From: RGIG5579 sp045590715
GTDB taxonomy: Bacteria > Bacillota > Clostridia > Oscillospirales > SIG627
Direction: 5' to 3'
Assembly (NCBI GenBank): GCA_045590715.1
Contig: JAZNRO010000068.1
Coordinates: 1 to 14,392, forward strand
Length of the DNA: 14,392 bases
The notes under the pieces are model-generated. The model saw only the letters and a list, made by a program, of their open reading frames with translations. It searched no databases and had not been told where the DNA came from. Positions 7,050 through 13,482 of the stretch are shown in pieces. The position numbers were made by a program, and so were the translations under genes. Each line of letters starts with the position of its first letter. The first letter of the stretch is position 1.

Positions 7050-7078
7050 ATTATAGCATAAATTTCCCCCAAATTCAA
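7050..7078 (-). promoter_or_regulatory. Strong sigma-A-type promoter of the cysteine-rich gene
   Basis: On the minus strand: TTGAAT (7078-7073), a 17-bp spacer and TATAAT (7055-7050) preceded by TGC, an extended -10. Predicted start is near 7043, giving a leader of about 22 bases with GAGGAG. This is the best promoter match in the window. No comparable promoter is visible for the divergent + strand gene at 7100. Confidence 0.8.
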
Positions 7079-7099
7079 GTATCAAAGAAAGGATCTCTT

Positions 7100-7837
7100 A
7101 TGGCCAAAGTCCTGCAGAGCATTGACGAAAAGCATAACATTTATCAATACACCGAAGGGTTTTCCTTTGGCACGGATGCGGTACTGCTGTCCGGCTTTAT
7201 CTCTCCCCGTCCCGGCAGTATCGGCCTGGAACTTGGTACCGGCACCGGTATTATTCCTCTTCTCCTTTCCATTCACAAGGATTTCGGGAAGATCTACGCC
7301 CTGGAGATTCAAAAAGACTATGCAGACCTTGCCGCAGAAAACATTGCCTTAAACGGATACGAAGACAAGGTGGAAATAATATGGGGGGATCTAAAGGAAG
7401 TGGAAAAGCACGTTCCTTTTTACTGCGATTTCGTTTTTTCCAATCCCCCTTATATGAAGAGCGAAAGCGGAAAACAAAACGACAACGAGAAAAAGCGCAT
7501 TGCCAGACACGAAGTCCACTGCAATATTGAAGACGTGTGCCGTGCCGCCGCCAGCCGTCTTCAGGACAAGGGCGAATTTTACTGCGTATACCGTCTTTCC
7601 CGGATGGCGGAACTGTTTTTCGCCATGAAAAAAGAAAATTTGGAACCCAAAAACATCCTCTTTGTCACCCCAAAAAAGGACAGCGCGCCGGAACTGATTC
7701 TGGTTCGCGCCGTGAAGGGAGCAAAGCCGGATCTGAAGAGCCGAAATGTATTTATCCTTCAAGATGAAAACGGAGAAAAAAGCGAAGAAGCAAAGATCCT
7801 TTACGAAAGCGGCAAGATCTTATATCACAAAGGCTGA
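7100..7837 (+). CDS. trmN6: tRNA1(Val) N6-adenine-type methyltransferase (TrmN6/YabB family)
   Basis: 245 residues. A class I SAM-dependent methyltransferase: motif I is LELGTGTG (43-50), an acidic residue at the end of strand 2 (ALEI, about 67-70) binds the SAM ribose, and the catalytic loop SNPPYMK (114-120) is the (N/D)PPY signature of N6-adenine methylases. The N-terminal QYTEGFSFGTDAVLLSGF is characteristic of the YabB/TrmN6 group, whose E. coli member methylates A37 of tRNA1(Val). In Gram-positive bacteria the exact tRNA target is less certain. The start has GAAAGGA (7087-7093) upstream. It overlaps nothing and is followed after two bases by the lipoprotein gene. Confidence 0.88.
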   Translation: MAKVLQSIDEKHNIYQYTEGFSFGTDAVLLSGFISPRPGSIGLELGTGTGIIPLLLSIHKDFGKIYALEIQKDYADLAAENIALNGYEDKVEIIWGDLKEVEKHVPFYCDFVFSNPPYMKSESGKQNDNEKKRIARHEVHCNIEDVCRAAASRLQDKGEFYCVYRLSRMAELFFAMKKENLEPKNILFVTPKKDSAPELILVRAVKGAKPDLKSRNVFILQDENGEKSEEAKILYESGKILYHKG

Positions 7838-7839
7838 TT

Positions 7840-8418
7840 ATGAAACGAATTTTATTGTTTTTCCTTGCCCTTATTCTGTTTTTGCCCTCCTGCGGGGGTC
7901 AAAATAATATGGTAAATGCAGGGACTGTTGCCCAAAACGTAAAAGAAAACAAAAACCTTTTTCTTCAGTGCTACGAAATTCTTTCGGAAATGAAAAAAGA
8001 GAGAGTGTATGTAGCAATGGAAGAAGAAAAAGACGAAGACAAAAACGAGATCGAAGGGTCAAAACGCCTGGTCCTTTACGAAAAAGAAAGCGATGAGCGG
8101 ACGGAAATCGAAAACGATATTTTGGAAAAAGCCCTTACCGAATTTGACCTTGCGCTGATCTTCTTCCAGACCGCCTCCGACGGGCGGGTCTGCGTGATCT
8201 TTTCCTACACCAAAGAGAACGAAAAAGGAAAGGTGCAAAACGGCTTTTACTACTCTCCCGACTCCCTTCCCTGCGCCTGGTGGGGAAGAAGAGGAGAACT
8301 TGTCCGCAGGGACGACCGTTATCTTCAACTGAACCGAAAAGAAGACGCGGTCTACTACACCGTAAACATTGAAGATTCCTTTTACTATTTTGAAAAATAC
8401 GGCGATCTTTTGGCATAA
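7840..8418 (+). CDS. Small lipoprotein of unknown function
   Basis: 192 residues. The first 17 form a lipoprotein signal peptide (MKRILLFFLALILFLPSC) with lipobox LPSC and Cys18 as the lipid-anchored residue; GGQNN follows as a flexible linker. The mature part is charged (runs such as EEEKDEDKNEIEG) and ends in a strand-rich region with many Tyr and Phe. I recognise no family. The start lies two bases after the methyltransferase stop, with AAAGG overlapping the end of that gene, so the two are co-transcribed. A functional link to tRNA modification is not implied. Transcription should end at the hairpin a few bases downstream. Confidence 0.8.
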   Translation: MKRILLFFLALILFLPSCGGQNNMVNAGTVAQNVKENKNLFLQCYEILSEMKKERVYVAMEEEKDEDKNEIEGSKRLVLYEKESDERTEIENDILEKALTEFDLALIFFQTASDGRVCVIFSYTKENEKGKVQNGFYYSPDSLPCAWWGRRGELVRRDDRYLQLNRKEDAVYYTVNIEDSFYYFEKYGDLLA

Positions 8419-8420
8419 GA

Positions 8421-8448
8421 AAAACGGACCGAAAAGGGTCCGTTTTTT
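8421..8448. terminator. Strong bidirectional rho-independent terminator
   Basis: AAAACGGACC (8421-8430) pairs perfectly with GGTCCGTTTT (8437-8446) around a 6-base loop. T6 follows on the + strand and T5 on the minus strand. It lies between the convergent lipoprotein gene (stop 8418) and the last gene of the leftward transporter operon (stop 8459), serving both. Confidence 0.93.
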
Positions 8449-8458
8449 GTTGCATTTT

Positions 8459-9040
8459 TTATGAAAGAGGCTCGGCAGGAATCAAAGCCATTTGTTTTAC
8501 CGGATAGAGCTTTGTTACAAAATAAAACTGCCGCTGTGTTAAAGTTTCCCACTCCCGGTCGGTAAAATACGTATCATAAAAAGGGTGCAAAACCTTGCAT
8601 TTCCTCGTCTCTCCCGCCTCCAGATTCACATAACATCCGCCAGTAGAATCAAAGAAATTCACCGTCCCCTTCTCCATGGGTGAGGAATAATTTCCCGCTT
8701 CTATGTTCGTAGTGGTCATATCCACCATAACCGCTTCTTTACCGGGATTATAAAATTCGTATTCAAGGATCATTGCTCTGGTGCGGGTCTCCTTGGGATG
8801 ATTGAAAATAGAATACACTGCCACCTTCATTTCATCCTCATCGGGAAGAGCGGAAACATCCACCCACTCCGCGGCGGTCACTTTAAATTTCACTCCCTGA
8901 TAATCCATTTCCGTGCCGGCAGGGATCTGAACTTTTTCGCTGCGGGGGTATTTGATATTGATATCTACGATCCGCCAAATAGCAAAGGAAACAAAAGCAA
9001 GAGCGAAAACGAAAAAGAGCCATTTAATCCATTTTTTCAT
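8459..9040 (-). CDS. Membrane-anchored extracytoplasmic beta-type protein, last gene of transporter operon
   Basis: 193 residues. One N-terminal membrane segment (about 5-25, WIKWLFFVFALAFVSFAIW) is followed by an outside domain with alternating beta strands (YQGVKFKVTAAEWV, RAMILEYEFYNPG, TTNIEAGNYSS). This is the layout of small immunoglobulin-like/telokin-like extracytoplasmic domains, but I cannot assign a family with certainty. GGAGG sits upstream of the ATG, which overlaps the end of the ATPase gene by 17 bases, tying it to the operon. Its general layout mirrors the protein encoded by the first operon gene (12126-12671). A role as an accessory or sensor subunit of the transporter, or in self-protection, is inferred from position. 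Confidence 0.78.
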   Translation of the reverse strand: MKKWIKWLFFVFALAFVSFAIWRIVDINIKYPRSEKVQIPAGTEMDYQGVKFKVTAAEWVDVSALPDEDEMKVAVYSIFNHPKETRTRAMILEYEFYNPGKEAVMVDMTTTNIEAGNYSSPMEKGTVNFFDSTGGCYVNLEAGETRKCKVLHPFYDTYFTDREWETLTQRQFYFVTKLYPVKQMALIPAEPLS

Positions 9041-9677
9041 TTTTCTTCACCTCCATGACCTTTCCGTTCTTCAAAAGAACGATCTCATCGCAGAGATTCT
9101 CTATTTCCTCCTTATCGTGGCAGGAAAGAATGATGATAGTATCTTCCCTCTTTTTGGAGCGGATCAGTTCCCGCACCTTATCCACCGTCTCTTCGTCCAG
9201 AGCGTTAAAAGGTTCATCCAGAAGAATCAAATTGGGATCCTCCATTAAGGCCGCGGCAATGCCCAGTTTCTGCTTCATTCCCAAGGAATACTTTCGAAAA
9301 CTCTTTTTTTCATTGGGATCCAGTCCTACCTCCCGCAGAGTCTCCCGGATCTTTTCATCGTCGATCCGATTTTGCAAAGAGGCAAGATGCTTTAAATTGC
9401 GAAAACCGCTGTACCCGGAAACAAAACCGGGATTTTCAATGAGGATACCGCAATTTTCGGGAAAGGAAATGTCTTTTCCTACCGTCTTTCCATCAATCAC
9501 GACCTTGCCGGCGGTGGGAAGGATCAGACCGCAAATGGCTCGCATCAGCATGGTCTTTCCGCTACCGTTTTTTCCAACGAAACCATAGATCTTTCCGCTT
9601 TCCAGTTCCAGGCTGATCCGATCCAGCACAGTATGTTTTCCAAAATTTTTCACATAAGATTCAACACTGATATTCAT
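9024..9677 (-). CDS. ABC transporter ATP-binding protein, BcrA-like
   Basis: 217 residues, a compact nucleotide-binding subunit. Walker A GKNGSGKT (35-42), Q-loop position occupied by Glu in ILIENPGF (79-85), signature YSLGMKQK (130-137) in place of LSGGQ, Walker B LILLDEP (150-156), D-loop NALD and H-loop His187 in SCHDKEE. Glu in the Q-loop and SLGMKQ are usual for the BcrA/lantibiotic-immunity branch of ABC-2 transporters. It is the only ATPase in the operon and should energise the permeases encoded just upstream. The start has GAGG five bases upstream, 12 bases after the permease stop. The substrate may be a peptide, toxic compound or lipid; the motif set does not decide. Confidence 0.93.
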   Translation of the reverse strand: MNISVESYVKNFGKHTVLDRISLELESGKIYGFVGKNGSGKTMLMRAICGLILPTAGKVVIDGKTVGKDISFPENCGILIENPGFVSGYSGFRNLKHLASLQNRIDDEKIRETLREVGLDPNEKKSFRKYSLGMKQKLGIAAALMEDPNLILLDEPFNALDEETVDKVRELIRSKKREDTIIILSCHDKEEIENLCDEIVLLKNGKVMEVKKNEKMD

Positions 9678-9689
9678 AATTTCCTCATT

Positions 9690-10532
9690 TCAAACAATAT
9701 CTTTTTTACGAATGAAAATATAACCGATGCCAAAAGATAAAGCAAGCATCGCAAAAACGAATAGCAAAGCGGCGGTATCCGAAGGTGCCGCTTTCGCAGG
9801 GACGTAAGGCACTTTTTTGAAAAGAAAAGTATAAGTAAAAGGGAGAAAGGCAGACCCGGCAGACGCGGACACCACAGCAATACCAAGAGCCGTAGCAAAT
9901 GGAATCAAGGGGTTTACAAAAAGAGAAAGGGTCATTTGCAAAAAGGCGGCAGACAGAGAGATCAGAAAAGGAACCAAGATCAATTTCGCTAAAAAAAGTC
10001 CGGTGGGAAGAAGGGACAGTTTTGCCCTGAAAAACACAGTTGCGATCTGATCACAAGAACGAATCCCGCCTGCACCCCAGCCAAGCCAAAAGCACAGAAC
10101 CGTAAGAAGCATAACCAAATAAGCAAAAAACACGGTAAAGGCGCACCAAAGATATTTTGAACTTAGCCACAAGGCTCTGGAACGAGTACGGATGATCCGA
10201 GTGGCAGCACCGCTTCGCAGATCCCCGTCGGCAAAAAAGCCTACCGCGTAAAAAACAAGTGCATGAAAACAAAACCAAATAATGGGAAAAGAAACGGTGC
10301 TCTGGCTAATGAGATCCAGGGAAGACCTACCGGAAAACAGTTCTGCCATAAGATCGGAAAGTCCAGGCTGAATGGGATCCTTCAGATCGGAATTTAACAG
10401 GAACACGCGGTAAGAGAAAAAAGAAAGCACCAAAAAAGCCAAAAGGAAAAAGAACAAATACAATTTCCGCCGCTCCCATATTCCACGGCGAAGATCATAC
10501 CGAAACATTTTATAAAACCCTTTACTTTTCAT
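9690..10532 (-). CDS. ABC-2-type permease C
   Basis: 280 residues from ATG 10532, with about six predicted membrane segments (first near 24-42, last near the C-terminus before FIRKKDIV). The cytoplasmic loop after segment 2, DLRSGAATRIIRTRSRALWL, is the conserved coupling-loop pattern of ABC-2 permeases. Start choice is open: 10532 overlaps the previous stop by 11 bases, as the preceding gene pair also does, and has AAGGA 11 bases upstream. ATG 10508 has AAAGGG nine bases upstream. It lies 12 bases before the ATPase gene. It is one of three permeases of low mutual similarity in this operon, so a hetero-oligomeric membrane channel is likely. Confidence 0.82.
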   Translation of the reverse strand: MKSKGFYKMFRYDLRRGIWERRKLYLFFFLLAFLVLSFFSYRVFLLNSDLKDPIQPGLSDLMAELFSGRSSLDLISQSTVSFPIIWFCFHALVFYAVGFFADGDLRSGAATRIIRTRSRALWLSSKYLWCAFTVFFAYLVMLLTVLCFWLGWGAGGIRSCDQIATVFFRAKLSLLPTGLFLAKLILVPFLISLSAAFLQMTLSLFVNPLIPFATALGIAVVSASAGSAFLPFTYTFLFKKVPYVPAKAAPSDTAALLFVFAMLALSFGIGYIFIRKKDIV

Positions 10533-11289
10533 GAGAAAGAAAATCCTTTTTTTTACTTTTGATCCAACCAAGGAAAAAGGAAGATAACACGATTAAAAGA
10601 AAGATGCCAAGAACTAAAAGTTCTACCTCCGGCAAGATAAGCTGTGTTTTTTCCAGATTCGCAGCGTATAGCGAAGGAAAGAGGTTCAACAAGTTGCGCT
10701 CCCAGGTAAGAATGGCTGCAAAAAGGATACCCACAACAAGAGAAAATATCTTGCCCGTCCACTGGGAAATACCGTACACCAACAGAGAAAAACTGAGGAT
10801 CCGGGAAAAGAACTTAAAAAAGTAGTAAAGAACCAAAACCGAGGGGGGTGTGGAACAAACGAAGCCGTTTTCCCGAAAGAAATAAGATCCCACTTCTGAC
10901 CAGTTGCAAAACACCGAAGAAAAAAGCGAACCGGAAATACAAAGAGAAGTCAGAAAAAGGAAGGACAGAAAAAGAGACACGGTGAAAACCTTTTGCCAAC
11001 CCAATTTTAAAATGCGGCTTCTCTTTTTCAGCCGAAGAACCACCTGGGGGTCCTCTTCCGCACCGGTCATCAGCTGAGCGAAAAACAGCGTCAGGGGAAC
11101 GGGAAGAAAATACACCGGCAGTTCCATCACAAGTTGCACCCAGTCCATGGCAGAGGCGTCAAAATCCAGATCAAGGAAAAAACGAACTGCCACCAAAAAG
11201 AGAAAATTTAAAAGAAAATAGATCAGACAATGGGGCAAGAAAGAAGCAAGAAATGTGAAAGGGCGAAACACTCTTTTTTTACAAAACAT
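10522..11289 (-). CDS. ABC-2-type permease-like membrane protein B
   Basis: 255 residues, about six membrane segments, starting MFCKKRVFRPF. GGAG nine bases before ATG 11289 supports the start, which overlaps the preceding permease stop by 11 bases. A loop after segment 2, EEDPQVVLRLKKRSRILKLGW, aligns with the coupling loop of the two neighbouring permeases (acidic residue, several residues, then L/I-x-R/K-x-x-S/K-R-x). That is my reason for calling it a transporter subunit rather than just a membrane protein. It is the most divergent of the three. It is rich in Phe and Leu, with cysteines in the region between segments 3 and 4. No other family is recognised. Confidence 0.72.
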   Translation of the reverse strand: MFCKKRVFRPFTFLASFLPHCLIYFLLNFLFLVAVRFFLDLDFDASAMDWVQLVMELPVYFLPVPLTLFFAQLMTGAEEDPQVVLRLKKRSRILKLGWQKVFTVSLFLSFLFLTSLCISGSLFSSVFCNWSEVGSYFFRENGFVCSTPPSVLVLYYFFKFFSRILSFSLLVYGISQWTGKIFSLVVGILFAAILTWERNLLNLFPSLYAANLEKTQLILPEVELLVLGIFLLIVLSSFFLGWIKSKKKDFLSHEK

Positions 11290-12106
11290 CTTTTTTCACT
11301 CCGGTAATAAAGTATGGAACAAAAGAAGCAAGAAAGAGCCCGCCCAGCATCGCCACCCGAATCGTAGGCGTTGTAAAATACGAAGAAATATCATTTAATT
11401 CCATCAAACTGAAATCCAGATTTCCCGTGAGCATGGCACAAAGGGTCCAGAATAAATACACAAAAAAGGGAAAGAGATAGCAAAGAAAAGAGCGGGCAGC
11501 CACAAAGGTAATAGGCAGAGAAAGACAGGCAACCAATCCGGTTACGCAGGAAATCAGAAGAACCGTCAGAAAAACATGGATCAAAGGGCGGGAGAAAAAC
11601 AAAGCTGACCACCGAGAACCCTCATAAACATTGGTAAAAAAGAAATTTCCCTCCGGCTTCATAGAAGGCAGAAACATGGCTGTAACCAAAAATGAAAGCA
11701 GAAGCGGAATGGCAGTTGCCACAGCGCTGCTGAGAAAGGTGGCAATATACTTTGCCAAAAAATACGCTTTCTTTTCCGTTCTGACTAAAATATTTTTTAC
11801 ATATCCCCCATTCAGATCCTCGTAAAAAGAGCCGGAAAAAGGCAAAGCCGCCAAAAGGGGAAGCAGCCAAAAGAAGGTCTTTTGACTGGTATAAAAACTA
11901 GGTCCACAAAGCCAGTTTGTATAAGAGACCTGATAAAAATCATTATAAACCTTTTCCTGTTGTCCCATTAACTCATTATACATCATACAAAAGGGGATCC
12001 TTTCCCATGCATACCACATAGCAAGCGTACAGGTAATCAGCAGGGAAAAAACAAAAAGCCGGGAGCGAAAAGCGCGGCGAAGCTCCGCAAAAACCGTTTT
12101 CATCAT
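11279..12106 (-). CDS. ABC-2-type permease A
   Basis: 275 residues from ATG 12106, which has GGAGG seven bases upstream; a longer in-frame start at 12190 has no ribosome site and overlaps the upstream gene. N-terminus MMKTVFAELRRAFRSRLFVF leads into membrane segment 1, followed by a long extracytoplasmic loop with many Tyr and Trp (about 40-80). Five more segments follow. The coupling loop YEDLNGGYVKNILVRTEKKAY is close to the common ABC-2 form in which a D/E-x-x-x-G-x-x-K-N motif precedes a membrane segment. It ends FITGVKKDVL, similar to the IRKKDIV end of permease C. First of the three permeases in the operon. Confidence 0.85.
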   Translation of the reverse strand: MMKTVFAELRRAFRSRLFVFSLLITCTLAMWYAWERIPFCMMYNELMGQQEKVYNDFYQVSYTNWLCGPSFYTSQKTFFWLLPLLAALPFSGSFYEDLNGGYVKNILVRTEKKAYFLAKYIATFLSSAVATAIPLLLSFLVTAMFLPSMKPEGNFFFTNVYEGSRWSALFFSRPLIHVFLTVLLISCVTGLVACLSLPITFVAARSFLCYLFPFFVYLFWTLCAMLTGNLDFSLMELNDISSYFTTPTIRVAMLGGLFLASFVPYFITGVKKDVL

Positions 12107-12125
12107 AAAAAATCCTCCTTGTATG

Positions 12126-12671
12126 TTAAGCCGCAATAATGGGGGCACTCTGATTCCACTCCCCATCCAGGGTAACGTATAATAAAACAAAAGACAGATC
12201 GAAATGAAGATCCGCCAGATCAGAGGGGACCTGAAACTGGAAACTAAAACGGGATTCTCCGGAAATTATGGAACAGGACTCCCCTTTTTCTACCGAATTC
12301 TCTCCGTAAACCACCTTCTCCGGGGCAAAACCGTCATTTTGTCCAAAGAGTGCATAAAACCGATATACAGGCAGAAAAGTCTCTTCTCCGGAAAAATTTA
12401 CACAAAGATCAAACAATACCGTAACGGAGTCTTCTTCTCCGGGAATAGCCTCAAAAGAGATGCTATCCAACTTCATCTGAAAGCTCTCCCCTTTTTCATT
12501 AAGAAAGCTACAGCTCGCTCCATTTTTCAAAAAAGCGGAAGAAGACAAAGCAGATGCCATTTCATCTTTGCGATTAAAAATTCCCATCTGTTTACCAAAG
12601 CACAGCAGCAAAATTAAAAATGCTAAAAGAAAGCCGAGGACAATAGCCCTTGTTATTATTTTCTTTTTCAT
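12126..12671 (-). CDS. Membrane-anchored extracytoplasmic beta-type protein, first gene of transporter operon
   Basis: 181 residues. N-terminal membrane segment (about 8-26) then an outside domain with beta-strand patterns (ASCSFLNEKGESFQMKLDSISF, DSVTVLFDLCVNF, RFSFQFQVPSDL), resembling small Ig-like extracytoplasmic domains. It has the same general plan as the last gene of the operon (8459-9040); real homology needs a profile comparison. No clear Shine-Dalgarno precedes ATG 12671; the 20 bases before it are AT-rich with only CGAGAA. Low or coupled translation is possible. It lies 19 bases before permease A. I do not recognise a family; a receptor, chaperone or immunity role next to the exporter is conjecture. 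Confidence 0.75.
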   Translation of the reverse strand: MKKKIITRAIVLGFLLAFLILLLCFGKQMGIFNRKDEMASALSSSAFLKNGASCSFLNEKGESFQMKLDSISFEAIPGEEDSVTVLFDLCVNFSGEETFLPVYRFYALFGQNDGFAPEKVVYGENSVEKGESCSIISGESRFSFQFQVPSDLADLHFDLSFVLLYVTLDGEWNQSAPIIAA

Positions 12672-12707
12672 ATTATATTCTCGTATATTCTTTATCAGAA
12701 AGGGTCC

Positions 12708-12735
12708 GGGAGAACCGGCTTCTGCCGGCTCTCCC
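12708..12735 (-). terminator. GC-rich hairpin between secreted-protein gene and transporter operon
   Basis: In minus-strand RNA a 12-bp stem (GGGAGAGCCGGC with GCCGGUUCUCCC, one G-U) closes an AGAA loop. Downstream on the minus strand there is only CCCUUUCU, so it is a weak terminator at best there; T5 follows on the + strand (12737-12741), where no gene reads into it. It may act as an attenuator or a 3' stabilising end that lets the secreted protein be made in excess over the transporter. Confidence 0.6.
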
Positions 12736-12771
12736 CTTTTTACTTATGTTATGCGTATGTTTATGCTTTCT

Positions 12772-13284
12772 TTATACGCTGTCAGGGCTCCAAAGAATCT
12801 CGTATTTTACCATGCAAGTTTCCGGATAAAATACCACAGAAGCGTAAAGGTACCCATCTTCTTTCACAAAATTGGTTAGATAAGTAGAAGCGCCGGGATA
12901 TACTTTCTTTGCCAGGGTCTTATAGGGACCGTAATAAAACTCATCATAATCAGGAGAGTTTGGATTGTCATATCCCATAGGACCATAGTAGCGGTCAATC
13001 GCTATTTCAGGATTATAACTGCTATACGCTGTATTTACTTCATGTTCCATGTTAGCTCTTTGCACCCAAGCAATCAAAGACCCACCCGAGGTTGCATCAT
13101 TTTTAATGTAAGAACTGGTATAATCCTGTTTCGGGCGAAAAACCATATATTGGTTTTCATAAAGATTTGCTATACTGGAAAGTTCATATTCATCATCTCG
13201 AACATTTCCTGCGGCGAAAACCGGGGCGGCTAGTAGTGTCATCAGCGTAGCCGAGAGCAAAAAGATAGCGATACATTTTTTCAT
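12772..13284 (-). CDS. Small secreted Tyr-rich protein ending WSPDSV
   Basis: 170 residues. A classic signal peptide ends at PVFA|AG (cleavage after about 24), leaving a mature protein of about 146 residues with no membrane anchor and one Cys (157). A Tyr/Asp/Pro/Asn-rich stretch at 99-121 contains YYGP twice (99-102, 117-120). The tail EILWSPDSV resembles the WSP-type ends I associate with small exported proteins of Bacillota, some near ABC transporters (DUF2712-like sets); family membership is not certain. AAAGGAG nine bases before the ATG is a strong ribosome site. It has its own promoter with direct repeats upstream and precedes the ABC operon in the same direction, so it may be the exporter's client or inducer-linked product. 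Confidence 0.8.
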   Translation of the reverse strand: MKKCIAIFLLSATLMTLLAAPVFAAGNVRDDEYELSSIANLYENQYMVFRPKQDYTSSYIKNDATSGGSLIAWVQRANMEHEVNTAYSSYNPEIAIDRYYGPMGYDNPNSPDYDEFYYGPYKTLAKKVYPGASTYLTNFVKEDGYLYASVVFYPETCMVKYEILWSPDSV

Positions 13285-13323
13285 TTTAGAATTCTCCTTT
13301 CAGAATTTATTCTGTTGAATGAA

Positions 13324-13337
13324 TCCTGACGTCAGGA
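13324..13337. promoter_or_regulatory. 14-bp perfect palindrome in the leader of the secreted-protein gene
   Basis: TCCTGACGTCAGGA is a perfect dyad centred at 13330/13331. It lies about 13 to 26 bases downstream of the predicted transcription start and about 40 bases before the ATG. This is a typical place for a repressor operator. As RNA it would need an open loop, so a DNA-binding role is favoured. Confidence 0.55.
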
Positions 13338-13356
13338 ACTTCTTGTACACGCTTTT

Positions 13357-13385
13357 ATTATATCAATAAATAAAAAGCTTGGGAA
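13357..13385 (-). promoter_or_regulatory. Promoter of the secreted-protein gene
   Basis: On the minus strand: TTCCCA (13385-13380), a 17-bp spacer and TATAAT (13362-13357) preceded by TGA, an extended -10. The -35 is weak, as expected for an activator-dependent promoter. The predicted start near 13350 gives a leader of about 65 bases. Confidence 0.65.
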
Positions 13386-13388
13386 GAC

Positions 13389-13425
13389 TTTGACCTCCAA
13401 TTGTCTTTTTTTGGCCTCCAATTGT
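13389..13425. promoter_or_regulatory. Direct repeat at 21-bp period, candidate LytTR-type activator site
   Basis: TTTGRCCTCCAATTGT occurs at 13389-13404 (R = A) and 13410-13425 (R = G), identical at 15 of 16 positions and exactly 21 bp apart, two helical turns. On the minus strand each reads ACAATTGGAGG, and the downstream copy ends three bases before the -35. The 9-bp core ACAATTGGA with a 12-bp gap has the spacing of LytTR (AgrA/ComE-type) sites and agrees with the consensus I recall at about seven of nine positions. The regulator itself is not in the window. Confidence 0.6.
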
Positions 13426-13448
13426 ATATAAACCGAGAAAAACACGAG

Positions 13449-13482
13449 AAAAAAAGAAAAAAAGCCCCTTTTATGAAGGGGC
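13449..13482 (-). terminator. Rho-independent terminator overlapping the 3' end of the upstream gene
   Basis: GCCCCTT (13464-13470) pairs with AAGGGGC (13476-13482), followed on the minus strand by seven T, one C and seven T. The TAA stop of the 13471 gene sits in the loop. It insulates the secreted-protein promoter region from upstream transcription. Confidence 0.88.

Noticed and set aside
12107..12190. N-terminal extension of permease A
   Set aside because: It overlaps the upstream gene out of frame and lacks a ribosome site; GGAGG precedes ATG 12106.
12204..12617. 137-residue open frame on the + strand
   Set aside because: Antisense to the 12126-12671 gene, whose N-terminal membrane helix and outside domain form a sensible protein.
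12672..12677. TATAAT directly before the ATG of the first operon gene
   Set aside because: As a -10 it would start transcription inside the coding region and there is no -35 at proper spacing; likely chance in AT-rich DNA.
8459..13284. Classical lantibiotic cluster
   Set aside because: No modification enzyme, leader-peptide gene with Cys/Ser/Thr-rich core or peptidase-containing exporter is in the window; only the ATPase type is reminiscent.
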